Shown: positions 47,865 through 55,366 of the stretch, piece after piece
Layout: each line of letters begins with the position of its first letter
How positions within the stretch are numbered: position 1 is the first letter of the stretch
Origin: Deltaproteobacteria bacterium
GTDB taxonomy: Bacteria; Myxococcota; UBA727; VGSZ01
Direction: 5' to 3'
DNA: 64,000 nt
Assembly (NCBI GenBank): GCA_020850995.1
Contig: JADZDP010000094.1
Span: forward strand, 51,833 to 115,832
Program-made: the position numbers and the translations under genes
The notes under the pieces: generated by a model
The model's database searches: none
What the model was told of the DNA's origin: nothing
The model's input: only the letters and a program-made list of their open reading frames with translations

Positions 47865-48592
47865 TGCAACAGTCACATGTCGTTCGCTCTTTTCCAGGTG
47901 GGCCTCGAGCCCGTCGTGTGACCCCAGGGCCAGAGAACGACTTGGTCACTGAGTTCGCGGCCGGCGTACAGGTGGCCATGGCGCCTCCGCGCAACTGCGC
48001 AACCACGATCTTCCTCGAACCCTTCTTGGAGTCGGGTGCGCCGGACTTGGTGGCCGTGACGTGGCACGTGCCCACAGCGAAGGCGCTTTGGCACCTCGCT
48101 GCGAACCTGCGCGTCGACAGCCTTCGTGTGCTTCACTTTTTGGCGACCTCGCCCGAGCGCTCCGACAACCTCCTGGAGGATGTGTTTGGCCGCCGTCGCT
48201 CGAAAGCGCTGATCGGTGAACTTCTCGAACAGGGTGCTGTCCGACGTCATCGGGGAACGTGGACCGTGAAAGGTCGGGATCGGGTCTTCGCGGTGCGGAA
48301 GATCGTGGCGATCGAGGCGAAGCTCAGCGACGCCGCCCGGCTCCTCCAGCAGGCGAGCAACAACCGCTGGTTTGCCTCCGAGTCGTATGCACTGTTCCGT
48401 CGGAGACCGACTGAGCCGTCGATGCAGAGTGCCCGCCGCCTTGGCGTTGGCGTTTGGGTCCACGGCGACGAGCAGCCGTCGCTGAAGGCGAAGAACTCCG
48501 CCGAGCAGCCCGTCTCCTACGCCTCGTGGTTGTTCAACACGTGGATCGCGCACCACGCCCGTCTGCTCGATGGCGGTGCCCGTGACAGATGA
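47864..48592 (+). CDS. Hypothetical DNA-binding-like protein in the defence operon
   Basis: A 242-residue protein with no enzyme motif. A central winged-helix-like segment (LRVLHFLATSPERSDNLLEDVFGRRRSKALIGELLEQGAVRRHRGTWTVK, given in part) looks like a transcription-factor or recruitment domain. It is followed by KIVAIEAKLSDAARLLQQASNN, which has the E-A-K pattern of some restriction-like folds. ATG 47864 overlaps the preceding small frame; the same frame opens at 47795. It overlaps the kinase gene by 23 bases, so it is an integral part of this operon. Confidence 0.5.
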   Translation: MQQSHVVRSFPGGPRARRVTPGPENDLVTEFAAGVQVAMAPPRNCATTIFLEPFLESGAPDLVAVTWHVPTAKALWHLAANLRVDSLRVLHFLATSPERSDNLLEDVFGRRRSKALIGELLEQGAVRRHRGTWTVKGRDRVFAVRKIVAIEAKLSDAARLLQQASNNRWFASESYALFRRRPTEPSMQSARRLGVGVWVHGDEQPSLKAKNSAEQPVSYASWLFNTWIAHHARLLDGGARDR

Positions 48593-49430
48593 GGCTTGGG
48601 TTCGACAGAACTTCGCCGCGCTCTCCGACGTCAGGCACGTCGGCACGGGTGGGCAGAAGAGCGTGTTTCGCGCGAAGCACCCGACGGACGGCGATGTCGT
48701 CCTGAAGGCGATCCTCAAGCCCTCCAGTGATGAGCGCATCAGCCGCGAAATCCTGGCAGTGCAGACGGTGTCGTCGCTGCGTGTTCCGAAGATTTTCGAG
48801 ACGGGCACCGTCGGACAAACAGTTTGGATTCGAGAGCAGTGCGTGACCGGAGACTCGCTCCGCGCGCGCCTTCGGAAAGCCGATCGGTTGAAGTACGCGG
48901 ATCTCCTGCGCCTGCAAGAGCAGGTGCTGGATGCACTTCACGCCGCAGAAGCGAAGAAGATCGTTCATCGGGACGTGAAGCCCGACAACATCATGTGCGA
49001 CGTCGATGGTTCGTTTTGGCTGCTCGACTTCGGGCTGGCTCGCTTCATTGAGATGGAGTCGCTGACCGCGACGGGTCCCTTCGGAGGCGTCGGCACAGCG
49101 GGCTATGCCCCCGAGGAGCAGTATCGAAACAAGAAGAAGGAGATCGACGGCCGGGCAGACCTGTTCGCGTTGGGCGTGACCTTGTGGGAGAGCCACAATG
49201 GCGCCCATCCGTTCACCGTAGGAGCCCGCGACTTCTTTGAAGTCGCGCGCCGGATCGAGGGCTCGCCTCCGGCGCGGCTGGCGATCGTCGGTGACGACGG
49301 AAACGAGCTCAGCGCCATGATCGCCACCTTCATGCACCGTCGACGAGACTACCGACCAAGCTCTGTGAAGGAGGCCCTCGACTGGACGCGCGACCTCATC
49401 CGTCGACGTTCGGTAAGCGCATCTGGATGA
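48570..49430 (+). CDS. Serine/threonine protein kinase in the defence operon
   Basis: A 286-residue eukaryotic-like kinase consisting of the catalytic domain only. The Gly-rich loop GTGGQKSVF (about 25-33), Lys46, HRDVKPDN with H133 and D135, DFGLA with D153, and the GTAGYAPEEQY activation/substrate region are all present, so it should be active. There is no membrane segment or sensor domain. It overlaps the previous gene by 23 bases and the next by ATGA. Kinases act as effectors or switches in several phage-defence systems (PglW, Stk2), which suggests a regulatory or abortive-infection role here. Confidence 0.82.
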   Translation: MAVPVTDEAWVRQNFAALSDVRHVGTGGQKSVFRAKHPTDGDVVLKAILKPSSDERISREILAVQTVSSLRVPKIFETGTVGQTVWIREQCVTGDSLRARLRKADRLKYADLLRLQEQVLDALHAAEAKKIVHRDVKPDNIMCDVDGSFWLLDFGLARFIEMESLTATGPFGGVGTAGYAPEEQYRNKKKEIDGRADLFALGVTLWESHNGAHPFTVGARDFFEVARRIEGSPPARLAIVGDDGNELSAMIATFMHRRRDYRPSSVKEALDWTRDLIRRRSVSASG

Positions 49431-50716
49431 AGCTGTTCCTTCATGCCGGCTCGGCGCTCCGGCAAGTCGAGGTGATGAAGCGCTGGACGATTGGGAGGGT
49501 GATCATGAGGCTCAAGCTCCAGTTCGGGTACGGCATGATGGAGCACACGCGCTCCCTCATCGGAGCGTGGGGCGGCGGCGACGTCGTGCTCAGCCCCCGT
49601 GACCTCAGCGCAGAGCAGCTTCAACGCCTCGCAGCCGACGTGCTCAACCTCGGTGGTGGGGGCGTGTTGATCGATCCGCAGTTCTACCTGCCCCACGCAG
49701 ACCATGAGCGCCTCGTTGCCCATGACTACTGGCCGAAGGACTACGAGTCCGCGGGGTTCTGGGGACCCGAGCAAGTCTCCACCCTCCTGACCAAGCTCGC
49801 AGCGTTGAACGCGGACCTGAAGACGTCGGCCTTCATCCTCCCCGGTCTCCTCGCCGGTCGCGTCGACGAGGACTGGCTGGCTCGGCAGCAGATGCTGATC
49901 GACGAAGCCGACCGCTTGGGCATCACCGGGAACCGGCTCGCGACCATCGCCCTCAGTGGCGAAGCGGTCGCCGTTGACGACGACGTTCATGAGCTTCTCG
50001 ACCACGTCGGCGACTGGAAGGTCGACGGCTTCTACGTGGTCGTCGAGCATCCGAAGGCCGACTACCTCGTGAGCGATCCAACATGGCTCACGAACGTCCT
50101 CGACCTCTGCGCGGGCCTCAAGTTGAAAGGGCGACGTGTCGTCGTCGGCTACTGCAACCACCAGATGCTGTGCCTCGGAGCGGCGGCGGTGGATGCTCTG
50201 TGCAGCGGCACGTGGATGAACGTGAGGTCGTTTCCGCAGGACAAGTTCCGCATGCAGCTTGACGACGAGATCAAGCAGCGCGCCACCTGGTACTACGCGC
50301 CGACTGCGCTCTCTGAGTACAAGATCCCATTCCTCGACACAGCGAAGCGCCAGGGTGTCCTCGATCTTCTGAGTGCCCCAGCGGGCCTCGGCTCCAAGCA
50401 CGCGGATGTGCTCTTCAGCGGCGTTCAACCGACGACGGTGGGGTTCACGGAGCAGGCCGCTTTCAGGCACTACCTCCAATGCATGCACATGCAGGTTGCC
50501 GCTGTCGTGAAGCCGACCTTCGAGGAGACCTGCGCTGGCCTTGAACGGCAGCTTGATGACGCGGAGAAGGTCCTCGGGCGGGTGCGGGCGCTCGGTGTGA
50601 CTGGCGCACTGCGGGACTTTCACGAGTGTGTGGATGCGAACCGCGCCGCACTCGCTGTGCTCAAGAGCCAACGTGGAACGATCCTCGCTCGGAAGTGGTC
50701 GACACTCATCGCGTAG
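49427..50716 (+). CDS. TIM-barrel-like protein coupled to the kinase, unknown function
   Basis: A 429-residue soluble protein. Alternating strand-helix units with strand ends GGGVLIDPQFYLP, TSAFILPGLLAGRVDEDW, NRLATIALSGEAVA, DGFYVVVEHPKADY and RRVVVGYCNHQMLC suggest a TIM barrel, remotely like tRNA-guanine transglycosylases. Conserved-looking acidic, His and Cys residues at strand ends (D, E-H, C-N-H) could form an active site. An N-terminal Met-rich stretch and a C-terminal helical tail flank it. The ATGA overlap with the kinase suggests it is the partner or substrate. It is the last gene before the first cassette-type repeat. Confidence 0.55.
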   Translation: MKLFLHAGSALRQVEVMKRWTIGRVIMRLKLQFGYGMMEHTRSLIGAWGGGDVVLSPRDLSAEQLQRLAADVLNLGGGGVLIDPQFYLPHADHERLVAHDYWPKDYESAGFWGPEQVSTLLTKLAALNADLKTSAFILPGLLAGRVDEDWLARQQMLIDEADRLGITGNRLATIALSGEAVAVDDDVHELLDHVGDWKVDGFYVVVEHPKADYLVSDPTWLTNVLDLCAGLKLKGRRVVVGYCNHQMLCLGAAAVDALCSGTWMNVRSFPQDKFRMQLDDEIKQRATWYYAPTALSEYKIPFLDTAKRQGVLDLLSAPAGLGSKHADVLFSGVQPTTVGFTEQAAFRHYLQCMHMQVAAVVKPTFEETCAGLERQLDDAEKVLGRVRALGVTGALRDFHECVDANRAALAVLKSQRGTILARKWSTLIA

Positions 50717-50748
50717 GTGGCCCAGCTCATGCGGCCTGGCGGCATCCA

Positions 50749-50835
50749 GTCCAAAAATCCTCCATCCGGGCGCGCCACAGAAATTCTGCTTGTTGTTCGC
50801 GGAGTTCGCGTCTCGCCCGGAGAGACGTTTTGAAC
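50749..50835 (+). repeat. attC-like cassette repeat 1 (complete)
   Basis: An 87-bp imperfect palindrome 32 bases after a gene stop. Left arm: GTCCAAAA, unpaired AATC-type spacer, CTC, two extra bases CA, TCCGGGCG. Right arm: CGCCCGGA, GAG, spacer, TTTTGAAC. The arms pair as R and L boxes with extrahelical bases on the left side, as in integron attC sites. The central loop (about 40 bases) is almost identical to that of repeat 5. Confidence 0.7.
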
Positions 50836-50844
50836 GCGGCCCGC

Positions 50845-50878
50845 TTGACGCCGGGCCCATTGATTGAGATAATATCAA
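50845..50878 (+). promoter_or_regulatory. Promoter with overlapping palindrome, toxin-antitoxin module 1
   Basis: TTGACG (50845) and GATAAT (50868) are separated by 17 bases. The 15-bp near-palindrome TTGAGATAATATCAA (50864-50878, one mismatch) covers the -10. The GTG start follows 6 bases after the -10, so the transcript should be leaderless and autorepressed by the MqsA-like antitoxin. Confidence 0.65.
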
Positions 50879-50879
50879 G

Positions 50880-51200
50880 GTGACCGGTCCCGAGGCGTAC
50901 GATGTCTCGAAGCTTCTCACCGCGGCGCAGGCCCGGAAGCTCTTGAGCTACGTCATCGCGAACGGCAGGGTGGTGATTCTGCAGCACGCGAAGGACGCGG
51001 CGGGCGACGACGGCAAGGCAGACGTGGACATCTGGAACGTCCTCAAGGCCGGCCAGATCCACGAGCCGGGCGAGTGGAACGACACGTTCGAGCAGTGGCG
51101 CTACCGGTTCCACACCGCTCGGTTCGGCGTCGCTGTCGCGTTTGAGGAAACGTCAAGGTGCGTGGTGGTTACGTTCTGGCAGAAGAAAGGAGGCGCGTGA
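50880..51200 (+). CDS. DUF4258-like putative toxin, module 1
   Basis: A 106-residue protein from a GTG placed right behind its promoter. The core (VVILQHAKDAAGDDGKADVD...WRYRFHTARFGVAVAFEE) resembles DUF4258/RelE-type small ribonuclease folds that pair with zinc-finger MqsA-like antitoxins. It is 87 percent identical to the protein at 52324-52644. The stop overlaps the antitoxin ATG (TGATG). Toxin-first order with an antitoxin that binds DNA fits MqsRA-like modules; toxicity is inferred. Confidence 0.7.
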   Translation: MTGPEAYDVSKLLTAAQARKLLSYVIANGRVVILQHAKDAAGDDGKADVDIWNVLKAGQIHEPGEWNDTFEQWRYRFHTARFGVAVAFEETSRCVVVTFWQKKGGA

Positions 51201-51658
51201 TGAAGTGCTACGCCTGCGGCGCATCGGGGATGAGAGAGACCGTCGAGAAGGTCGACCTCGACGGCGTGGCCCAAGTCGAGGCGACGGTGCGTCGCTGCAC
51301 TTCCTGTGGCGAGAAAGCGGTCGCGTACGAGCGCATGGACGACCTGTTTCGACAGGTCGCCGTCGAGCTGAGCGATGCTGATCGGCGCTTGATGGCGCAC
51401 GAGCTCGCATGGCTGCGAAAGTACACCGGCGCATCCGGGCGGGATTGGGCGGACTTCATCGGCCGCAGCCCCGAGACCCTTTCCCGATGGGAGAACGGCG
51501 GCGAGGAGTATCCGCTCGCGTTCGAGAGGCTGCTGCGCCTCGCGGTCAAGAACGGTCCGATGGAGTGGGAGTACGTGAAGGAGCTGCGGGATCCGAAGAA
51601 GACCGAACCGCGCATCGAGCTCCACCAGAACAGCGCAGGCCGCTGGGTCCGGACGTAG
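51200..51658 (+). CDS. MqsA-like zinc-finger/HTH antitoxin, module 1
   Basis: A 152-residue protein. The N-terminal YgiT-type zinc finger uses CYAC and CTSC (residues 3-6 and 33-36). A linker with DDLFRQVAVELSDADRR leads to an XRE-type helix-turn-helix (YTGASGRDWADFIGRSPETLSRWENG). This is the MqsA plan: zinc domain for the toxin, HTH for the operator. A strong AAAGGAGG lies 8 bases before the ATG. It is about 95 percent identical to the antitoxin of module 2. Confidence 0.8.
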   Translation: MKCYACGASGMRETVEKVDLDGVAQVEATVRRCTSCGEKAVAYERMDDLFRQVAVELSDADRRLMAHELAWLRKYTGASGRDWADFIGRSPETLSRWENGGEEYPLAFERLLRLAVKNGPMEWEYVKELRDPKKTEPRIELHQNSAGRWVRT

Positions 51659-51661
51659 CCC

Positions 51662-52153
51662 ATGCCGTTCCAGCCCCTGCTTGAGCGGTTTCGCGACGTC
51701 GCGATCAACGAAACCCGGGCCGTCGCCGTGGCGGGAGATCCGTCCTTGCCTGACGGCCGCTATCTATTCACGGAGCTCTTCTGCAACGAGGCCGACTGCG
51801 ACTGCCGCCGCGCGCTCCTGCACGTCCTTCGCTCTGACGACGTCAGCGCCGGTTCATACGCACCCTTGGCGACGCTCTCTTTTGGCTGGGAGGACGAGCG
51901 CTTCTATCGGGAGTGGGCCTCGTTCCCGCTGACCGACGAAGACCTGCGCGAGCTCAAGGGCCCGGCGTTGCAGCGCCTCACGCAGCAGTCGCGCTTGGCG
52001 CCCGCGCTGCTCCGAGTCTTCGAGACCGCCGTTGTCGACGATGAATACGTCGAGCGCTTGGCGCGACACTACAAGCTGTTCCGCACGGCGATCGAAGGAC
52101 GGCGCCGCTTGAGAGTCGCTGCGATGAACACAAAGCGGATCCGCAAGCGATAG
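51662..52153 (+). CDS. Hypothetical third gene of cassette 1
   Basis: A 163-residue protein starting 3 bases after the antitoxin stop, so it belongs to the same transcript. CNEADCDCRRALLHVL suggests a small Cys cluster, possibly metal-binding; the rest mixes strands and helices, with a basic C-terminus (MNTKRIRKR). No family is recognised. The paralogous module 2 has a different protein of the same length in this slot. It ends 38 bases before cassette repeat 2. Confidence 0.6.
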   Translation: MPFQPLLERFRDVAINETRAVAVAGDPSLPDGRYLFTELFCNEADCDCRRALLHVLRSDDVSAGSYAPLATLSFGWEDERFYREWASFPLTDEDLRELKGPALQRLTQQSRLAPALLRVFETAVVDDEYVERLARHYKLFRTAIEGRRRLRVAAMNTKRIRKR

Positions 52154-52191
52154 TCCTGCGGACGCGCTCACCTCGCAGAGTCACGCACGCC

Positions 52192-52279
52192 GTTCCAAAA
52201 ATCCTCCATCCGGGCGCGTTCTTCTTCTTCCGCCGCAAGATCCGGATGTTGCATTCCCGCCCGGAGAGACGTTTTGAAC
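52192..52279 (+). repeat. attC-like cassette repeat 2 (complete)
   Basis: An 88-bp copy with left arm GTTCCAAAA...CTC-CA-TCCGGGCG and right arm CGCCCGGA-GAG-ACG-TTTTGAAC. The variable centre differs from the other copies while the arms are kept, as expected for attC-type sites where structure rather than central sequence is selected. Confidence 0.7.
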
Positions 52280-52288
52280 TCCCGCTCC

Positions 52289-52322
52289 TTGACGGCATGT
52301 TCTGCAGTTGAGATAATCTCAA
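52289..52322 (+). promoter_or_regulatory. Promoter with overlapping palindrome, toxin-antitoxin module 2
   Basis: TTGACG (52289), 17 bases, GATAAT (52312), with the perfect 7-1-7 palindrome TTGAGATAATCTCAA (52308-52322) over the -10. The GTG start comes 6 bases after the -10, as in module 1. The promoter lies 9 bases after repeat 2, in the first bases of the cassette. Confidence 0.68.
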
Positions 52323-52323
52323 G

Positions 52324-52644
52324 GTGACCGGACCGGAGAGCTACGACGTCTCGAAGTTGCTCACCGGTGCGCAGGCGCGAAAGCTGCTGAGCTACATCGT
52401 CGCCAAGGGCACCGTGGTCATCCTGCCGCACGCGAGAGCTGCTGCGGGAGACGACGGAAAAGCGGATGTCGACATCTGGAACGTGCTCAAGGCAGGCCAG
52501 ATCCACGAGCCGGGTGAGTGGAACGACCAGTTCGCACAGTGGCGATACCGCTTCCACACCGCGCGCTTCGCCGTCGCCGTCGCATTTGAGGAAACGTCAA
52601 GCTGCGTCGTTGTTACGTTCTGGGAGAAGAAGGGAGGCGCGTGA
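52324..52644 (+). CDS. DUF4258-like putative toxin, module 2
   Basis: A 106-residue paralogue of the module 1 toxin with 14 substitutions, clustered in residues 25-40 and around 70 and including the helix KLLSYIVAKGTVVILPHARAAAG. The unchanged segment KADVDIWNVLKAGQIHEPGE probably forms the conserved core. The substitutions could separate the specificities of the two modules or simply be drift. Start, promoter and overlap with the antitoxin are identical in layout to module 1. Confidence 0.7.
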   Translation: MTGPESYDVSKLLTGAQARKLLSYIVAKGTVVILPHARAAAGDDGKADVDIWNVLKAGQIHEPGEWNDQFAQWRYRFHTARFAVAVAFEETSSCVVVTFWEKKGGA

Positions 52645-53102
52645 TGAAGTGCTACGCCTGCGGCAAAACCGGGATGAAGACAGCGGTCGAGAAGGTCGAT
52701 CTCGACGGCGTCGCGCAAGTCGAGGCGACCGTGCGCCGCTGCCCCTCGTGCGGTGAGAAGGCCGTCGCCTACGAGCGCATGGACGACCTGTTTCGGCAGG
52801 TCGCGGTCGAGCTCAGCGACGCCGATCGCCGCTTGATGCCGCACGAGCTCGCTTGGCTGCGCAAGTACACCGGCGCATCGGGGCGCGATTGGGCGGACTT
52901 CATCGGCCGAAGCCCTGAGACCCTCTCTCGATGGGAGAACGGCGCGGAAGAGTACCCGCTCGCGTTCGAGCGGCTCCTTCGCCTCGCCGTGAAGAACGGG
53001 CCGATGGAGTGGGAGTACGTGAAGGAGCTACGAGACCCGAAGAAGACCGAGCCGCGGATCGAGCTCCACCAAAACAGCGCGGGTCGCTGGGTGAGAACGT
53101 GA
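52644..53102 (+). CDS. MqsA-like zinc-finger/HTH antitoxin, module 2
   Basis: A 152-residue paralogue of the module 1 antitoxin differing at eight positions, mostly in the N-terminal zinc finger that would face the toxin (CYACGKTGMKTAVEK; CPSC); the helix-turn-helix differs at only one nearby residue. Both antitoxins should therefore recognise the same operator while toxin pairing might differ. ATG 52644 overlaps the toxin stop. Confidence 0.8.
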   Translation: MKCYACGKTGMKTAVEKVDLDGVAQVEATVRRCPSCGEKAVAYERMDDLFRQVAVELSDADRRLMPHELAWLRKYTGASGRDWADFIGRSPETLSRWENGAEEYPLAFERLLRLAVKNGPMEWEYVKELRDPKKTEPRIELHQNSAGRWVRT

Positions 53103-53109
53103 GCGGGCG

Positions 53110-53601
53110 ATGACGGCAAAGAATTACCAGCTCTACAAGTGGATCAACGACAACAACCCGCCGACCCACCTGAAGTACAGCAAGGGCTGGTGGGATTACG
53201 TCGAGCTTCTGCAGAGGCTCGCCGCCAAGCTCGATGCTGAAGAGGTGCGCGTCGTCGCGACGTACGTCGTGGACACGCCGCCGCCACAGGAGAAGTTGAC
53301 GATGCCCGCAGTGGTGATCGACCTGCCGCGCGTTTCGTTCGCGCTGCGGTTCGATTTCGGCGCGAACCCCACGCGCGACATGCGCGAATGGATCGTCAGC
53401 GTGCGACGACGCTCCCCCTACCTCGGACCGCTGTTCGGGCTCTTCGACGAAACGGAGGACTTGCGCGCGTTGCAGGTCACGGGGCTGTCGCCGGACTGGC
53501 TGTTCGGCCCCTATCGCAACGATCCTGCGACGTTCTCGTGCGCGCTCGACGACGAATGGGATGTCTGGACGCTCATCCGCCTTGTCGCGTATGAGTCGTG
53601 A
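53110..53601 (+). CDS. Hypothetical third gene of cassette 2
   Basis: A 163-residue protein, 7 bases after the antitoxin stop. Aromatic-rich N-terminus (YQLYKWINDNNPPTHLKYSKGWWDYVELL), then beta strands (VRVVATYVVDT; AVVIDLPRVSFALRFDFG) and an acidic C-terminus. No family is recognised, and it is unrelated to the gene in the same slot of cassette 1. A phage-triggered or toxin-modulating role is speculation. Confidence 0.6.
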   Translation: MTAKNYQLYKWINDNNPPTHLKYSKGWWDYVELLQRLAAKLDAEEVRVVATYVVDTPPPQEKLTMPAVVIDLPRVSFALRFDFGANPTRDMREWIVSVRRRSPYLGPLFGLFDETEDLRALQVTGLSPDWLFGPYRNDPATFSCALDDEWDVWTLIRLVAYES

Positions 53602-53717
53602 GGTGACGAGCTCGACACCAACGTCACCGAAGAGCGGGGTGCAGACGCTGCCTGCGCTCTCTGCGATGGAGCGCACGATCGTTGAGTTGCTCTCCGTATT
53701 CTCGGACGGCGAGCCGA

Positions 53718-54011
53718 TCACGAACATCGCTCGTGCTGTCGGGAAGGCGGGCCAACGACCTCGCCATCGTCCGGCTTGATGAGCTTTCCAACGAAGCGCT
53801 TGGAGGCTCCGTCCCATCGAAGCGTGTCGAACGACTTCTTGCCGACCTCTTCCTTGCGCGGACTCGTGACGATGACACCGGTAAAGCTCCCATCGGCGGC
53901 CTTGGTCAACTCGCTGACCGTGTCCCGCTCGCTGTCCTTCCACCGACCCGCGATGCGCCCGTCCTCGGTCGCTGCGCCCGCGATTGCGAGCATGAGCATG
54001 AGCGCGATCAT
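53718..54011 (-). CDS. Small exported DUF2147-like protein, shortened
   Basis: A 97-residue protein coupled to the glycosyltransferase gene by ATGA. A short signal peptide (MIALMLMLAIAGAATE) is followed by IAGRWKDSERDTVSELTKAADGSFTGVIVTSPRKEE, the start of a DUF2147-like beta domain (typical G-x-W...I...G-x-L-x-G-x-I). The C-terminus (PPSRQHERCS) does not continue the fold, so the gene is probably truncated or frameshifted at about 53750. Confidence 0.45.
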   Translation of the reverse strand: MIALMLMLAIAGAATEDGRIAGRWKDSERDTVSELTKAADGSFTGVIVTSPRKEEVGKKSFDTLRWDGASKRFVGKLIKPDDGEVVGPPSRQHERCS

Positions 54012-55267
54012 GTTGTCGTTCTCCGTGCTGCAATCATGGTTGCGGCAGCAAGGGCACCTTGCTCCGCTCGCACGCGAGCACCAATGGCGCCCGAGCTTTC
54101 GCGCAGCCGGTCGTCCGTCGTCGCTCGCTCGATCGCTGCCGCGAGTCTCTCCGAGGTGAGCTTGCCTCGTGGAATAGGGTCCGGGCCGAGCTGCTGCTTG
54201 TGCACGCGGGACGCCCAGAAGAATTGGTCCCCGTGGAACGGGACGACAACTGCAGGCACGCCTGCGTGCACCGCCGCGGCTGTCGTGCCTGCGCCGCCGT
54301 GGTGAACGACGGCGCGACAGCGCGGATAGAGCCACGAATGCGGGACCCCGCTGAGCGCAAACACGTCCTGCGTGAGCGAGTCCGGCTTCAGCCCCGCCCA
54401 CCCTCCAAGAAGGACGACGCGAACGCGAGCGCGCTTCGCCGCATCGAGGACCAAGGCGCTCATCTCCTCAGGCTTCTCGGTGCCCATGCTCCCGAAGCCG
54501 ATGCACACCGGCGGCGGACCCGCCTCAAGAAAGCGAATGAGCGCGTCGGGCGGCGCGAACCCGGGCGGCTCTTCGACGAACCAGAACCCCGTCAAGCGCA
54601 CGTCGGACGGCCAGTCGCCGGGGCGCGCGATGAATGCTTCGCTGAAGCCGTATAGCACGGGACCGGCCAGAAGCCCCGCGTAGGGGCCCGGGAGGCGCGC
54701 TGCTGGCTGTGCCCCGAGCACGGCTACGCATGCTTCGTTCGCTGACGCGCGCATCGTGAGCCAAAGCGCGGCACGCGTGAGTCGATGGCCGACGCGTCGC
54801 GTGAAGGCGCCGAAGTCGAGTCGGGGAAAGAGCGCACCGGGGAACGCCGATGTTGACGTGACGGGCACGTTGAACGCCTGCACGAGGGGGATACCAAGCT
54901 TCTGCGAGATTCCGTCCGCAACAAGCGCCGTCGTGAAGTTCGTCACGATGACGTCGGCTGCCCCGCATGCTTCAAGGCCCATTTCGGCCATACTGCGCGC
55001 TGAGCGCCGCGCGATTTTTGCAAACTGACGAAACGAGCCCGCGACGCCTTCACCCTCGACCGCGCGCCTCGCATCGACCTGGCGGAGCTCCTCTGAAACA
55101 TTCACGGGAATTGTGGCGACATCGAGCCCATACGTCCGCACAAGGACCTCATGGTCGAGCGTCGTCAAGATCGTGCACTTGTGGCCAAGGGAGAGGAGTG
55201 CCTGGCCGAGGCCAATGTAGGGCTGGACGTCGCCACGGCTTCCAGGTGCGAGAATCGTGACTCTCAA
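54008..55267 (-). CDS. UGT-type (GT1) glycosyltransferase
   Basis: A 419-residue GT-B glycosyltransferase. The N-terminal domain begins RVTILAPGSRGDVQPYIGLG, typical of sterol/macrolide/flavonoid-type transferases. The C-terminal donor site has CIGFGSMGTEKPEEM, HSWLYPRCRAVVHHGGAGTT and PAVVVPFHGDQFFWA. It would glycosylate a small hydrophobic acceptor, for example in detoxification. The frame opens at 55306, but a TetR-type operator lies inside that extension. TTG 55267 has GGGAG 5 bases upstream and directly precedes family sequence, so I choose it. Divergent from a TetR gene. Confidence 0.78.
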   Translation of the reverse strand: MRVTILAPGSRGDVQPYIGLGQALLSLGHKCTILTTLDHEVLVRTYGLDVATIPVNVSEELRQVDARRAVEGEGVAGSFRQFAKIARRSARSMAEMGLEACGAADVIVTNFTTALVADGISQKLGIPLVQAFNVPVTSTSAFPGALFPRLDFGAFTRRVGHRLTRAALWLTMRASANEACVAVLGAQPAARLPGPYAGLLAGPVLYGFSEAFIARPGDWPSDVRLTGFWFVEEPPGFAPPDALIRFLEAGPPPVCIGFGSMGTEKPEEMSALVLDAAKRARVRVVLLGGWAGLKPDSLTQDVFALSGVPHSWLYPRCRAVVHHGGAGTTAAAVHAGVPAVVVPFHGDQFFWASRVHKQQLGPDPIPRGKLTSERLAAAIERATTDDRLRESSGAIGARVRAEQGALAAATMIAARRTTT

Positions 55268-55280
55268 GAAGCTCCCGTAT

Positions 55281-55337
55281 TGCAACGCAGAGTTGCAGTG
55301 TGACATTGACGCCCTGTGTTTGCAACCGCAAGTTGCT
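55281..55337. promoter_or_regulatory. Two TetR-type operators between GT1 and tetR
   Basis: TGCAAC-GCAGA-GTTGCA (55281-55297, perfect) and TGCAAC-CGCAA-GTTGCT (55321-55337, one mismatch) have centres 40 bp apart, between the divergent genes. The TetR product probably binds both and represses itself and the glycosyltransferase. Confidence 0.6.
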
Positions 55338-55366
55338 TTCGTGTTGAAACCGTCCGATGCTTTGAC

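Noticed and set aside
49427..50716. Assignment of the TIM-barrel-like protein as DpdA of the 7-deazaguanine DNA system
   Set aside because: No clear TGT catalytic motif and no other Dpd or preQ0 genes nearby.
50727..51113. Minus-strand frames ending in RMEDFWTG-type tails, seen at several places in the array
   Set aside because: The tail is the antisense translation of the cassette repeat, recurring wherever the repeat occurs.
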